Assembly: GCA_964611435.1 (NCBI GenBank)
Contig: CAZSXT010000019.1
Coordinates: 1 to 64,000, forward strand
Origin: JAYPHU01 sp964611435
GTDB lineage: Bacteria; Pseudomonadota; Alphaproteobacteria; Rhodospirillales; UBA2165
DNA: 64,000 nt
Reading direction: 5' to 3'
Part shown: piece after piece, positions 7,725-16,374 of the stretch
Layout of the letters: every line of letters begins with the position of its first letter
Numbering within the stretch: the stretch's first letter is position 1
Translations under genes and position numbers: made by a program
Notes under the pieces: generated by a model
Databases searched by the model: none
What the model saw: only the letters and a program-made list of their open reading frames with translations
Told to the model about the DNA's origin: nothing

Positions 7725-8723
7725 TTACCCCCCAAACGTAAACCGGCTGCCGACGTTGGAGGTGACCAGCTTGTCGGGCATGCGGTCGCGCACCTTGCCG
7801 ATGAAGTTCACGCCGGTGCAGTGCATGGGCAAGATCACGTCCGGGTCCATGGCCTCCAGCTCATCAATCGTGTGGTCGATATACTCATTGGGGGCGAGGC
7901 CCAGATGGAAGCCGCCGACCACCGCGTGCAGCTTGTCGGTGTTGGAGACCGCCATGGCGGTCTTCACCGTGTTGACGATGCCGGCATGGCCACAGGACGA
8001 GATCACCACCAGACCCTTGCCTTGAACCATGTAGCATGTGGCGTGTTCGTCCTCATGTTCATCGAGGACCAGTTTGCCGGACCGTTCATCGGCGTTGAAG
8101 TGGTCTTCGTCTTCCAAAACCAACGTACCGCCGCTGACGGTCTCGAAACTGGTGCGCTCGATAAAGCCGCTGGTGAACGGACCTTCGAGTTCGTGCGGTG
8201 TCTGGCAGCAGACCTGCGGCACGTTGAGCGCGGTGAGGGAGGAGCGGTCGATGGCGCCCCAGGCCAGGGGCTCCGAGCCTTTGGAGCCCATCCATTTTTC
8301 CCGGAACACGGTTTCCCCGCCCACATACAGATTAATATCGTCGCGCATGCGGGAGCGGAAGTTCTTCACAAACCCGTCGAGCCCACCAAAATGATCCCGG
8401 TGGCCGTGGCTCAGGATCAGGCCGTGGATGCGCTTCGGATCAATATCCAGAATATCGAAGTTGCGGGAGATGATTTCCGGCGTGTAGCCGAAATCCAGCA
8501 GATATTCCGCGTCCACCCCGTCCTTGCGGGACGCCAGGTGCAGCGACAGGCCCCATTCGCAGGCCAGCGACGTCATCTGCTTGCCCGGCAGCCGGCCGGC
8601 ATGTTCGATCTTCACGTCAGGGTGTTCGCCCTTGGGCATGAAGCGCTCGTAAAAGGAATCGACCAGGACCCGGATGGAAAGCTGATCGACGATGGGGGCG
8701 GTGAAGGGTGTTTGATTGTTCAT
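7725..8723 (-). CDS. Metallo-beta-lactamase-fold hydrolase
   Basis: A 332-residue MBL-fold protein. The metal-binding signature SHGHRDHFGGLDG lies near residue 105, with further ligands in SSCGHAGIVNT near 243 and the terminal PMHCTG near 302. The overall order and length resemble the group annotated as dihydropteroate-synthase-associated or methanopterin-type MBL hydrolases (MptA/RFA-P-synthase-like), but the specificity is not readable. It leads a two-gene unit with the DUF427 gene. The tRNA-Glu gene lies just upstream on the same strand. Confidence 0.85.
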   Translation of the reverse strand: MNNQTPFTAPIVDQLSIRVLVDSFYERFMPKGEHPDVKIEHAGRLPGKQMTSLACEWGLSLHLASRKDGVDAEYLLDFGYTPEIISRNFDILDIDPKRIHGLILSHGHRDHFGGLDGFVKNFRSRMRDDINLYVGGETVFREKWMGSKGSEPLAWGAIDRSSLTALNVPQVCCQTPHELEGPFTSGFIERTSFETVSGGTLVLEDEDHFNADERSGKLVLDEHEDEHATCYMVQGKGLVVISSCGHAGIVNTVKTAMAVSNTDKLHAVVGGFHLGLAPNEYIDHTIDELEAMDPDVILPMHCTGVNFIGKVRDRMPDKLVTSNVGSRFTFGG

Positions 8724-8761
8724 GATCCGGCCAATCCTTTTTGAGGCGACGATGGCGGAAA

Positions 8762-8837
8762 TGGTGCCCCCTACGGGACTCGAACCCGTGTTTTCGGCGT
8801 GAGAGGCCGACGTCCTAGGCCACTAGACGAAGGGGAC
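8762..8837 (-). tRNA. tRNA-Glu (anticodon CTC)
   Basis: On the minus strand the sequence folds as a 76-nt tRNA. The acceptor stem GTCCCCT pairs with AGGGGGC, including one G-T pair. The D arm is GTCTAGTGGCCTAGGAC. The anticodon arm TCGGC-CTCTCAC-GCCGA has the loop centre CTC, reading GAG. The T arm is CACGGGTTCGAGTCCCGTA. The discriminator A and CCA end are encoded. The body resembles E. coli tRNA-Glu closely. The CTC isoacceptor implies a separate TTC isoacceptor elsewhere. Confidence 0.95.
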
Positions 8838-8887
8838 CTTGTGGTGGGCGGAGTTTCTCTTTTTTGGCCCGAAACTTCAAGCGCGCC

Positions 8888-9505
8888 TTACGCCGCGGCT
8901 GTGCGCGGACCCGGCCACTTGCCGAAATTCTGTGCGAGGCCTTCGGCGCGGGCCAGCGCCTTGTCGAGCGCCGCCATGGTCTTGGCCATGTCTGCGCTGT
9001 CGTCTTTCAGCCAGATGGCGAAAATGCGTAGATAAAGAAGCGAGAGCGCCTTGACCTTGATCTTGCGCTCCAGCCCCGACGAGGTTTCGCCGGCCGCCGC
9101 CAGTGTCGCCGCCATGGATTTGCGGAGCGCGCACAGGCCATTGAGCCCGGCGATCGGATCGCCCGGCACGGTGGCTTTAAGGATGTTTTCGATGGCCGCC
9201 TTGTGGGGTGCGAGTTGATCAAACCGGGCCATGATCAGATCAAACAGGTTCTCCCGGATTGTCTCGCCGCCGCCGGCTTTGAACGCTTGTTCGTCCACCT
9301 GCCGGTTGAAGCCGTTTAACAGCGCGACCTTGGAAGAAAACGTGCTTGCGAGTTCGGCTTCGTCCAACTTGGCCGCCGCCGCGATGTCGGCCATCGTGAT
9401 CTCCCGCCAGGGCGTGTCTGCCGCTAATTTCAAAGCTGCGGCGATCGCCGCCTCAGCCGGATCGGATTTGGATTTCTGAGATTTTCTCTGTGTCTTGCGC
9501 GCCAT
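8888..9505 (-). CDS. TetR-like transcriptional regulator
   Basis: A 205-residue protein with an N-terminal helix-turn-helix of TetR type (about residues 15-65: AALKLAADTPWREITMADIAAAAKLDEAELASTFSSK) and a helical C-terminal ligand/dimer domain. A very basic N-terminal tail (ARKTQRKSQKSK) precedes the helix-turn-helix. The frame opens further upstream, but ATG at 9505 has GGGAGAGGACC before it. Divergent from rpoH across 149 bases, so it could act on that shared region; its ligand and targets are unknown. The C-terminal half has some likeness to COQ9-type TetR-fold proteins, an alternative I consider less likely. Confidence 0.7.
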   Translation of the reverse strand: MARKTQRKSQKSKSDPAEAAIAAALKLAADTPWREITMADIAAAAKLDEAELASTFSSKVALLNGFNRQVDEQAFKAGGGETIRENLFDLIMARFDQLAPHKAAIENILKATVPGDPIAGLNGLCALRKSMAATLAAAGETSSGLERKIKVKALSLLYLRIFAIWLKDDSADMAKTMAALDKALARAEGLAQNFGKWPGPRTAAA

Positions 9506-9654
9506 TGGTCCTCTCCCGTGGCGTTGGGGTTCATTGATTACTCGCATTCAGGTATCCCAAACAGTCTAGCGCGCAAGCTACTCTGAACAAAAGATTTCCG
9601 TAGGGTTTTCCCGAATTTCCTATATGATGCGCCGAAACAGGGGTCTAAAACCAA

Positions 9655-10500
9655 ATGGGCAAATCAACGTCCACGCGCCATTTCAAGCCGTCCGCGCTCC
9701 TCGGTAAGGAGGAAGAGCGCGAGCTCGCGCGCCGCGCCGGTGAAGGCGATGAAGACGCCGTCGAACGTCTGGTCACCAGCCACCTCGGCTTTGTCGTCAA
9801 TATGGCCAAGAAATACCGCCGATCGGGCGTGCCCATGCCCGACCTCATTCAGGAAGGCATGGTCGGCCTCGTCCAGGCGGTGAAGAAGTTTAATCCGGAC
9901 AGGGATGCGCGGCTTTCCACCTACGCCATGTGGTGGATCCGGGCGGCCATGCAGGATCATATCGTCCGGTCCTGGTCCTTGGTGCGGCTGTCGACCACCA
10001 GTGCCCAGAAATCCCTGTTCTTGCAGCTCCGGCGAAAAACGTCCGAGCTGATCGAAGGGGCGGATGCCTTAAGTGATGAGTTTGCGCAGCGGCTCGCCGA
10101 CCGGTTCGAGACCACGGCGGCTGATGTCGCCAATCTGGCTCGCCGGATTTCCCATCGGGATATGTCGCTGAATGTGGAACTGTCGGATGTCTCCGGGGAG
10201 ACCTGGCTCGACCGGCTGCAGAGCAATGATCCCAATCCAGAAGAACAACTGGCTGACGCCAGCGAGCGCAACGCCGCGCAGGAATTACTGGCCATGGCCA
10301 TCGCCAAACTACCGGACCGGGAACAGTTCATTATCGAGCACCGCTATCTGCGGGAAGCGCGCCAAACTTTTGCGGCCATCGGCCGGGACTTGAACCTCTC
10401 CAAGGACAGGGTGAGGCAGCTAGAGGCGCGTGCGCTGGAGACCCTGCGCAGCGTTCTCGAACCCGGCCTGCTCGAGCGGCAGATTATCTCGAAGAACTAG
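9655..10500 (+). CDS. rpoH: RNA polymerase sigma-32-type factor RpoH
   Basis: A 281-residue group 3 sigma-70 factor. Region 2 is clear (LVTSHLGFVVNMAKKYRR, DLIQEGMVGLVQAVKKFNPD, STYAMWWIRAAMQDHIVRSWSLVR). An RpoH-box-like segment follows (QKSLFLQLRRKT). Region 4 (FAAIGRDLNLSKDRVRQLEARAL) binds the -35 element. RpoH directs heat-shock and stress genes. The box differs from the E. coli consensus, and alphaproteobacteria often carry two RpoH paralogues, so this may be the RpoH2 type; that cannot be decided without the second copy. The ATG at 9655 follows a weak ribosome site. A palindromic repeat cluster lies downstream. Confidence 0.92.
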   Translation: MGKSTSTRHFKPSALLGKEEERELARRAGEGDEDAVERLVTSHLGFVVNMAKKYRRSGVPMPDLIQEGMVGLVQAVKKFNPDRDARLSTYAMWWIRAAMQDHIVRSWSLVRLSTTSAQKSLFLQLRRKTSELIEGADALSDEFAQRLADRFETTAADVANLARRISHRDMSLNVELSDVSGETWLDRLQSNDPNPEEQLADASERNAAQELLAMAIAKLPDREQFIIEHRYLREARQTFAAIGRDLNLSKDRVRQLEARALETLRSVLEPGLLERQIISKN

Positions 10501-10517
10501 GGTTAATTTTATTTAAT

Positions 10518-10645
10518 GCGTCGTGCCCGAGTTGAGACCGGCTTTAGCTGGGATCGATCTTTTGCGCCGTCATCCACGGGCTTGACCCATGGATCCATTT
10601 TCCTTTTTTAAGGTGGGCCCGCGGATCAAGTCCGCGGGTGACGAC
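10518..10645. repeat. Palindromic repeat cluster between rpoH and proC (types A, B, C)
   Basis: Contains CGTGCCCGAGTTGAGACC (type A left arm, apparently lacking its right arm), GTCATCCACGGGCTTGACCC with ATGGATCCA (type B), and GGGCCCGCGGATCAAGTCCG with GGGTGACGA (type C). It fills the 156-bp convergent gap between rpoH and proC. No coding signal is seen. Confidence 0.6.
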
Positions 10646-10656
10646 AAGAAAAAACT

Positions 10657-11469
10657 TCACCCCTTCGCCAGTTCGCGGGAGCGGTCGGCCGCTTTCATGA
10701 CGGCGGCGGTCATCAATTCCTGCAGCCCGTTCTCCCCCATCAGAATGGAAAGGGCGGCCTCGGTTGTGCCGCCGGGGCTGGTCACATTCTTGCGCAGCGT
10801 CGCCGCGTCTTCGGACGCCTGGCGTAATAATTCGCCGGAGCCGGAGACCGTCGCGCGGGCCAATAGCGCGGCCATGTCGGCGGGCAGACCGGCCTGACGG
10901 CCGGCTTCCGCCATGCATTCGGCCAGCAGGAAGACATAGGCCGGTCCGCTGCCGGAGACGGCGGTGACCGCATCGATCAACCCCTCGTCGTCGGCCCAGG
11001 CGAACTCGCCCGCGGCCTCCATCAGTTCGGTGCATTGGTCTTTTTGGGCTTGAGAGACGGCACCGTTGGCGTAGCCGACGGAGATGCCGCGTCCGACGGC
11101 CGCCGGGGTGTTGGGCATCACCCGGACGACGGCGGCGTCCGCGCCGAGCCAGCCTTCCAGGTTCCCTGACGTGATGCCGGCGGCGATGGACATGAAGACC
11201 GCTTTCCCGGCGTACTTGGCGTAGGCCGGGGCCACCTGATCCATGACCTGGGGTTTCACCGCGAAGAGGACAACCGCCGGCGCCACGCCGACCGGCATGT
11301 CATCCAGCTCGCTATAAAAGGCGATGCCGCGATCGATCAGGGAACCGGCGAATTCCTGGTGGGGTTCCACAACATGGACGTCGCCGGGCTGAACGCCCCG
11401 GTCCAGCCATCCGTGAAGAAGGGCGCCGCCCATCTTGCCGCAGCCGACCAGCAGTATTGACGAAGACAT
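10657..11469 (-). CDS. proC: Pyrroline-5-carboxylate reductase
   Basis: A 270-residue enzyme for the last step of proline synthesis, reducing pyrroline-5-carboxylate with NAD(P)H in the cytoplasm. The N-terminal Rossmann motif is ILLVGCGKMGGALLHGW. The ProC signature near the C-terminus reads LRKNVTSPGGTTEAALSIL. The central VVRVMPNTPAAVGRGIS block is also diagnostic. Length is standard. It follows the YbjN-like gene by 6 bases, so they are probably one operon. Confidence 0.97.
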   Translation of the reverse strand: MSSSILLVGCGKMGGALLHGWLDRGVQPGDVHVVEPHQEFAGSLIDRGIAFYSELDDMPVGVAPAVVLFAVKPQVMDQVAPAYAKYAGKAVFMSIAAGITSGNLEGWLGADAAVVRVMPNTPAAVGRGISVGYANGAVSQAQKDQCTELMEAAGEFAWADDEGLIDAVTAVSGSGPAYVFLLAECMAEAGRQAGLPADMAALLARATVSGSGELLRQASEDAATLRKNVTSPGGTTEAALSILMGENGLQELMTAAVMKAADRSRELAKG

Positions 11470-11475
11470 GTGGGG

Positions 11476-11976
11476 CTAGGCCTCTCCGACGGGATCGACG
11501 ATGGCCGCTTCCAAAGCTTCCTTCGGCGACTTGCCGCCCCAGACCACATATTGGAACGCCGGATAGAAGCGTTCGCATTCGGAAATTGCCACGTCCAACA
11601 GGTCCTCGACCTGTTCCGCCGTCATATGGGTACGGCGCAAGGGCAGCGCATGGCGGTACATGGGCAGGCCTTCCTCGTGCCAGACACAGAAGTGTCCGAG
11701 CCAAAGCCGGTCGTTGACCATGGCCAGGAGGTTATGGACCGCCGCCGTCTTATGGGCCGGGATGCGCACATCAAAAGCGCAGGTGAAGTGAAAAGCGCTG
11801 ATCTCGTCGGACCAGGCGAAATGCAGGGAATAATCGCACCATTTGCCACGGTATTCCGCCGCCATTTCATCGTCGTGCACACGTTTATGGTTCCAGCCTT
11901 GGGCCCGGATGACGGTTTCCACCACATCCATGGCGGGATCGGGATCATATTCCTCGTATGCATCAAGAATTGCCAT
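11476..11976 (-). CDS. YbjN-domain protein
   Basis: A 166-residue protein with the YbjN fold: DVVETVIRAQGW, the WCDYSLHFAW strand pair, RIPAHKTAAVHNLLAMVNDRLWLGHF and the acidic C-terminal helix. YbjN proteins are small, chaperone-like regulators of stress phenotypes in enterobacteria; in alphaproteobacteria their role is undefined but they commonly sit beside proC. The start at 11976 is chosen over upstream in-frame codons because AAGGGG lies 7 bases ahead of it. Confidence 0.8.
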   Translation of the reverse strand: MAILDAYEEYDPDPAMDVVETVIRAQGWNHKRVHDDEMAAEYRGKWCDYSLHFAWSDEISAFHFTCAFDVRIPAHKTAAVHNLLAMVNDRLWLGHFCVWHEEGLPMYRHALPLRRTHMTAEQVEDLLDVAISECERFYPAFQYVVWGGKSPKEALEAAIVDPVGEA

Positions 11977-12002
11977 GACACGCCCCTTATTCATTCGGTT
12001 GC

Positions 12003-12056
12003 GACACAACGCCATATATAGGTGTAGCCCCTATATGTATGAAGAATGACGGTGTC
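12003..12056. promoter_or_regulatory. AT-rich nested inverted repeat upstream of the YbjN-like gene
   Basis: ATATAGG (12016-12022) and CCTATAT (12029-12035) face each other, enclosed by GACAC (12003-12007) and GTGTC (12052-12056). It lies in the 191-bp gap between ubiK and the YbjN-like gene. It may be an operator or the end of the ubiK transcript; there is no clear T run. Confidence 0.3.
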
Positions 12057-12167
12057 AGCTACTAGGGGTAGGTTGTCAGAAACGCGACTCGCACGCAAGA
12101 GGCATCCGGGACGGGGCCGGAATTTATTGTGGAAAAGATGGGGGGAGAGGCGTTGTACGCCGGAATT

Positions 12168-12509
12168 TTATGATTTTGCAGCGCGATTTGCTGCGGATTT
12201 CTTCTTTGCGGTGGACTTTTTGGCCGCCGATTTCCTTTTCGCGGGACTTTTTGCCCCTTGTGCCGCCGCCAGAGCCTGTTCAAGTTCGGCGATTCGGGCT
12301 TCCAGGCGCTCCTGTTCCTGCCGCGCCTTGGCGGCGACGGCTTTGACCGCTTCGAATTCTTCCCGGCCGACCAAATTCATGTCGGTCAGAAAACTCTCGA
12401 CCCGGTGCTTGATGGTGTTCTCGAATTCATCCTTCAGGCCGGCAACGGTGCCGGCGGCGCTGTTGGCCACTTTGGCGAGATCATCAAACAAGCGGTTTCG
12501 GGTCTGCAT
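12168..12509 (-). CDS. ubiK: UbiK-type accessory factor (BMFP family) with Ala/Lys-rich tail
   Basis: A 113-residue coiled-coil protein. Residues 1-80 match the membrane-fusogenic BMFP/UbiK family: an N-terminal amphipathic helix, LKDEFENTIKHRVESFL, then the trimeric coiled coil LVGREEFEAVKAVAAKAR...LEARIAELEQAL. In E. coli UbiK assists the aerobic ubiquinone biosynthesis complex through UbiJ. The last 30 residues are a run of Ala/Lys repeats (AKRKSAAKKSTAKKK), a basic tail absent from E. coli UbiK, which could contact membranes or nucleic acid. Start ATG at 12509 follows AGGAGTGCCCCC. Confidence 0.8.
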   Translation of the reverse strand: MQTRNRLFDDLAKVANSAAGTVAGLKDEFENTIKHRVESFLTDMNLVGREEFEAVKAVAAKARQEQERLEARIAELEQALAAAQGAKSPAKRKSAAKKSTAKKKSAANRAAKS

Positions 12510-12642
12510 GGGGGCACTCCTGTCTCAATCCGTTGTCCCTAATATGTGTGAAACGACTAAGGCCCGCAACCATGGAACCCGCTTTCTTGCAGCGTCTTGG
12601 GGCCGGGCCTATAAAGACGGCGGTTTTCATCGAAGGATCGGA

Positions 12643-13623
12643 ATGAGGGACATGATACTGGTGACCGGCGCGGCCGGCTTTATCGGATCGAATCTGGTGG
12701 CGGCATTGAACGCGCGGACGGAAGCACCGGTCATTGTCTGCGACACCATCGACCATCCGGAAAAGGAAAAGAACCTGGTTGACTGCCGGATCGCCGAGAC
12801 CATTGCGCCGGAAGACCTTGTCGCCTATCTGCACGGCCATCCCGGCGGCATTGAGGCGATTTTCCACATGGGTGCGATCTCGTCCACGACCGAGACCGAT
12901 GTGGATCTGATCACCCGGATGAACGTGGATTTGCCGATCGCGCTTTGGACTTGGTGCGCCGAACATAGCGTGCCGCTGATCTATGCCTCGTCGGCCGCCA
13001 CCTATGGCGACGGTGCGCAAGGCTTCGATGACGATGGCTCAATCGCGCATCTTGAGTCGTTGCAGCCGCTCAATCCCTATGGCCGGTCCAAAAACGACTT
13101 CGATATCTGGGCGGCCAAGCAGATCATCGACGGTCAACCGGCCCCGCCGCAATGGGCCGGGCTTAAGTTCTTCAATGTCTATGGGCCGCGGGAAGGGCAC
13201 AAGGGCGGGCAGATGAGCGTCGTGCCCCAGGTCTATAAACAGATTGTAGAGACCGGCCGCGCGAGGCTGTTTCAGTCCCACCATCCGGATTATGAAGACG
13301 GCGGCCAGCTCCGGGACTTTATTTGGGTCGGCGATTGTGTCGAGGTGATGCTGTGGCTTTGGGACAACTCGCACGTTTCCGGCTTGTTCAATTGCGGCAC
13401 CGGCCAGGCGCGAAGCTTCAAAGACCTGGCGACAGCGGTGTTTACCGCCTTGGGCAAGGAGCCCGCCATCGATTACATTCCGACGCCGGAAAACATCCGG
13501 GACAAGTATCAATATTATACCCAGGCCGAAATGGGCCGCCTGGCCGCCGCCGGCTACGACCGGCCGTTTACGTCTTTGGAAGAAGGCGTCGGGCGGTATG
13601 TCACCGAGTATCTGGCCGGTTAA
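12643..13623 (+). CDS. hldD: ADP-L-glycero-D-manno-heptose 6-epimerase
   Basis: A 326-residue short-chain NAD(P)-dependent sugar epimerase that makes the L,D-heptose donor for the lipopolysaccharide core. Visible motifs: ILVTGAAGFIGSN at the N-terminus, GAISSTTETD, the catalytic Y-x-x-x-K in NPYGRSKNDFD, FFNVYGPREGHKGGQMS and DYEDGGQLRDFIWVGDC, all characteristic of RfaD/HldD rather than generic GalE. The open frame continues upstream to 12046, but that part overlaps ubiK on the other strand and has no family resemblance. ATG at 12643 with AAGGATCGGA is the start. It lies between ubiK and lgt, which often neighbour each other in this class, so hldD may be an insertion into that order. Confidence 0.95.
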   Translation: MRDMILVTGAAGFIGSNLVAALNARTEAPVIVCDTIDHPEKEKNLVDCRIAETIAPEDLVAYLHGHPGGIEAIFHMGAISSTTETDVDLITRMNVDLPIALWTWCAEHSVPLIYASSAATYGDGAQGFDDDGSIAHLESLQPLNPYGRSKNDFDIWAAKQIIDGQPAPPQWAGLKFFNVYGPREGHKGGQMSVVPQVYKQIVETGRARLFQSHHPDYEDGGQLRDFIWVGDCVEVMLWLWDNSHVSGLFNCGTGQARSFKDLATAVFTALGKEPAIDYIPTPENIRDKYQYYTQAEMGRLAAAGYDRPFTSLEEGVGRYVTEYLAG

Positions 13624-13683
13624 ACGCGCTGCTCACTTCCTTCTGAGTTGAACGGGGACGGCGAACCGGGCTATGACACGGCC

Positions 13684-14481
13684 ATGACTTTCGCCATTCC
13701 CTTTCCCAATATCGATCCGGTGCTGATCGAGATCGGCCCGTTCGCCATCCGCTGGTACGCGCTGGCCTACATCGCCGGGCTTCTGGCCGGTTGGAAGTAC
13801 ATCCTGGCCTTCATCAGGAAGCCGCCTTACGCCATGGCGGCCAAGGACGTGGACGACCTATTGGTCTGGGTGACCCTGGGTGTCGTGCTGGGCGGGCGGA
13901 TCGGCTATGTCGCTTTCTACAATTTCGCCTATTACCTGGAAAATCCGTTGGCTATCCTGGTGGTCTGGCAGGGGGGCATGTCGTTTCACGGCGGGGCGGC
14001 TGGTGTGCTGGTGGCGACATATCTGTTTTGCCGGCGGCGGGGGCTTGATATTTTCGCGGTGGGCGACGCCGTGGTCTGCGCCGCGCCGATCGGCATTTTC
14101 CTGGGCCGGATCGCTAACTTCGTGAACGGAGAACTCTTTGGCCGGGTGACCGATTTCCCTTGGGGTGTGGTCTTCCCCCACGGGGGGGCACTCCCACGCC
14201 ATCCAAGCCAAATCTACGAGGCTTTGCTAGAGGGGCTGATCCTATTCCTGATCCTCTATGTGCTTTCCAGGAACGAGAAAATCCGCAACCGGCCGGGTGT
14301 GTTGTCCGGGGTGTTTTTCCTCGGCTACTCGGCGGCCCGCGCCATCGTCGAGATTTTCCGCCAGCCGGATGCCCATATCGGTTTCCTGGCGGGCGGACTG
14401 ACCATGGGACAGATTCTGTCGGCGCCGGTGTTGCTGTTCGGTCTTTACCTGATCTTACGGCCACAGAAGTCACCGGCGTGA
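13684..14481 (+). CDS. lgt: Prolipoprotein diacylglyceryl transferase
   Basis: A 265-residue inner-membrane enzyme with seven predicted membrane segments. It transfers diacylglycerol from phosphatidylglycerol to the lipobox cysteine of lipoproteins. Hallmarks: GPFAIRWYALAYI near the start, MSFHGGAAG with the essential His, and the Lgt signature GRIANFVNGELFGR, followed by PRHPSQIYEA. ATG at 13684 begins MTFAIPFPNIDP; the upstream TTG extension lacks family resemblance. Its stop overlaps the next gene by 4 bases (GTGA), so it is translationally coupled. Confidence 0.97.
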   Translation: MTFAIPFPNIDPVLIEIGPFAIRWYALAYIAGLLAGWKYILAFIRKPPYAMAAKDVDDLLVWVTLGVVLGGRIGYVAFYNFAYYLENPLAILVVWQGGMSFHGGAAGVLVATYLFCRRRGLDIFAVGDAVVCAAPIGIFLGRIANFVNGELFGRVTDFPWGVVFPHGGALPRHPSQIYEALLEGLILFLILYVLSRNEKIRNRPGVLSGVFFLGYSAARAIVEIFRQPDAHIGFLAGGLTMGQILSAPVLLFGLYLILRPQKSPA

Positions 14482-15563
14482 ACAGCCTCACCGAACGCCT
14501 GAAAGCCGAGATCGCCGAAAAAGGCCCGTTGCGCCTGGACGCGTATATGTCCCAGTGTCTGGGCGATCCGGATCACGGCTATTACATGACCGGCGACCCG
14601 TTGGGCAAGGAAGGCGACTTTGTCACGGCGCCCGAAGTCAGCCAGATGTTCGGCGAGCTGTTGGGCCTTTGGGCGGCCACGGTCTGGCATCAGATGGGTG
14701 AACCTGGATCATTCAATCTGGTCGAATTAGGTCCTGGCCGGGGGACCCTGATGGCGGATTTCCTGCGCGCCGCCGCGGGTATGCCGGGTTTCATCGAGGC
14801 AGCGGATATCCATATGGTGGAGATGAGTCCGATGCTGTCCAAACGCCAGCGGCTGGTGTTCACGACCGTGGACCATAGTCCGACGTGGCACGAACAGTTG
14901 CAGAGTGTTCCGGCGGGGCCGAGCTTGATCATCGCCAACGAATTCTTCGACGCCCTGCCGATCCGGCAATTGGAAAAGACACCCGTCGGCTGGCGGGATA
15001 GGGCGATCGGCCTGGATGCCGATGGCGGTTTCGTGTGGACGACACTTGCCGATGACCAGGCCGCCCCGGCCGGCTTCGAGGATGCGCCGGCCGGCAGTCT
15101 CCTGGAGATCAACAACGCAGCTGACGTCGTGATGCGGGAGATCGCGGAACGCCTATCAGCCGACGGCGGCGCAGCCTTGACCATCGATTACGGCTACACA
15201 GAGACGGCGTTGGGCGACACGTTCCAGGCGGTCCGGAATCATGAGTACGCCGATCCGCTGGATCATCCCGGCGACGCGGACCTGACGGCGCATGTCAATT
15301 TTCAGCGGTTGGCCGAGGCCGCCGCGGAGGCCGGGGCCTCCGTTCTAGGACCGGTGACCCAGGGCTTGTTCCTCAGACGGTTGGGGATCGAAGTGCGGGC
15401 AGAACAGTTGATGCAGACCGAATCCCGCCGCCAGAAATACGAAATTCACACCGGGCTGCACCGGCTGATTGATGACGACCAAATGGGAAGCTTGTTTAAG
15501 GCGCTGGCTGTACTTGATCCATCCTTGGCGACGCTCGAAGGGTTTGGACCGGACGATGGATGA
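14478..15563 (+). CDS. Class I SAM-dependent methyltransferase, MidA/NDUFAF7 family
   Basis: A 361-residue protein of the family of the mitochondrial complex I assembly methyltransferase NDUFAF7 (MidA), which in eukaryotes methylates an arginine of a complex I subunit. The SAM-binding motif is LVELGPGRGTLMADFLRA. Other conserved blocks are MSQCLGDPDHGYYM, GDFVTAPEVSQMFGELLG, IIANEFFDALPIRQ and LTIDYGY. GTG at 14478 overlaps the lgt stop and gives the typical N-terminus. The bacterial target is unproven. The downstream pgeF start overlaps its end by 8 bases, so lgt, this gene and pgeF form a tight operon. Confidence 0.9.
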   Translation: MNSLTERLKAEIAEKGPLRLDAYMSQCLGDPDHGYYMTGDPLGKEGDFVTAPEVSQMFGELLGLWAATVWHQMGEPGSFNLVELGPGRGTLMADFLRAAAGMPGFIEAADIHMVEMSPMLSKRQRLVFTTVDHSPTWHEQLQSVPAGPSLIIANEFFDALPIRQLEKTPVGWRDRAIGLDADGGFVWTTLADDQAAPAGFEDAPAGSLLEINNAADVVMREIAERLSADGGAALTIDYGYTETALGDTFQAVRNHEYADPLDHPGDADLTAHVNFQRLAEAAAEAGASVLGPVTQGLFLRRLGIEVRAEQLMQTESRRQKYEIHTGLHRLIDDDQMGSLFKALAVLDPSLATLEGFGPDDG

Positions 15564-16353
15564 CGCTGCCCCACAGGTGCTGACCTCCGATGTCTTGCGG
15601 GGCGAGCGGGTGCGCCACGCTTTTTGCACCCGCATGGGCGGTGTGAGCGCCGGCATCTACGCTGGCATGAACTGCGGCTTTGGTTCGGACGATGAAACGG
15701 ACAACGTGGCGGTAAACCGGCGGGCCGCCATCGAAACGTTGAATGCCGGTGACATGCCCCTGCTCACCGCCTACCAACAACATACCGCGACCGCCCTCTA
15801 TGTCGACCACGCCTGGGAGCCGGGAGACGCGCCGGTGGCTGACGGTATGGTAACCGACCGGCCCGGATTGGCGCTGGGTATCCTGACGGCGGATTGCGCA
15901 CCTGTCCTCTTGGCGGACGGAGACGCGGGCGTCATCGGCGCGGCGCATGCCGGCTGGCGCGGCGCTTTGGACGGCATCCTTGGCGCCACCATTGACCTGA
16001 TGGTGCAAAGAGGCGCCCGTAGGGAGCTTATTTGCGCCGCTATCGGGCCCTGCATCGCACAAGAGTCATATGAAGTTGGGGCGGAGTTCCGGGAAAGATT
16101 CGTCGAATCTGATCCCGCTACCGAACAGTTCTTTATCGCCGGCGTTGCGGAAGGCAAGTTTCAGTTTGACCTGACCGGCTTCGTGGAATCCCGTCTGCAC
16201 CAAGCCGGAATAGGTGCAATCCGAGGCTCAGCTTGGGATACATACGTGGATGAAGCGCGTTTTTACAGCTATCGCCGATCCGTACATCGCGGTGAGGAAG
16301 ATTATGGCCGGGAAGTGTCTTTGATCGCTCTTGCGCCGGAATCGAGCCCGTGA
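15556..16353 (+). CDS. pgeF: Peptidoglycan editing factor / YfiH-LACC1 family copper-free oxidoreductase
   Basis: A 265-residue YfiH/LACC1-family protein. Homologues were once called polyphenol oxidases and are now known as purine nucleoside phosphorylase/adenosine deaminase-like enzymes or as PgeF, which removes wrongly built cell-wall precursors. The metal site is visible as AYQQHTATAL, ILTADCAPVLLAD, AAHAGWRGALDG and IGPCIAQESYEVG, supplying His, Cys and His ligands. ATG at 15556 overlaps the methyltransferase stop. The longer frame from 15469 is not supported. Confidence 0.9.
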   Translation: MDDAAPQVLTSDVLRGERVRHAFCTRMGGVSAGIYAGMNCGFGSDDETDNVAVNRRAAIETLNAGDMPLLTAYQQHTATALYVDHAWEPGDAPVADGMVTDRPGLALGILTADCAPVLLADGDAGVIGAAHAGWRGALDGILGATIDLMVQRGARRELICAAIGPCIAQESYEVGAEFRERFVESDPATEQFFIAGVAEGKFQFDLTGFVESRLHQAGIGAIRGSAWDTYVDEARFYSYRRSVHRGEEDYGREVSLIALAPESSP

Positions 16354-16374
16354 TTCAGTTATAGGTACGTCGCT

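Noticed and set aside
12046..12642. 200-residue N-terminal extension of hldD
   Set aside because: It overlaps ubiK on the other strand, has no family resemblance, and a good ribosome site precedes ATG 12643.
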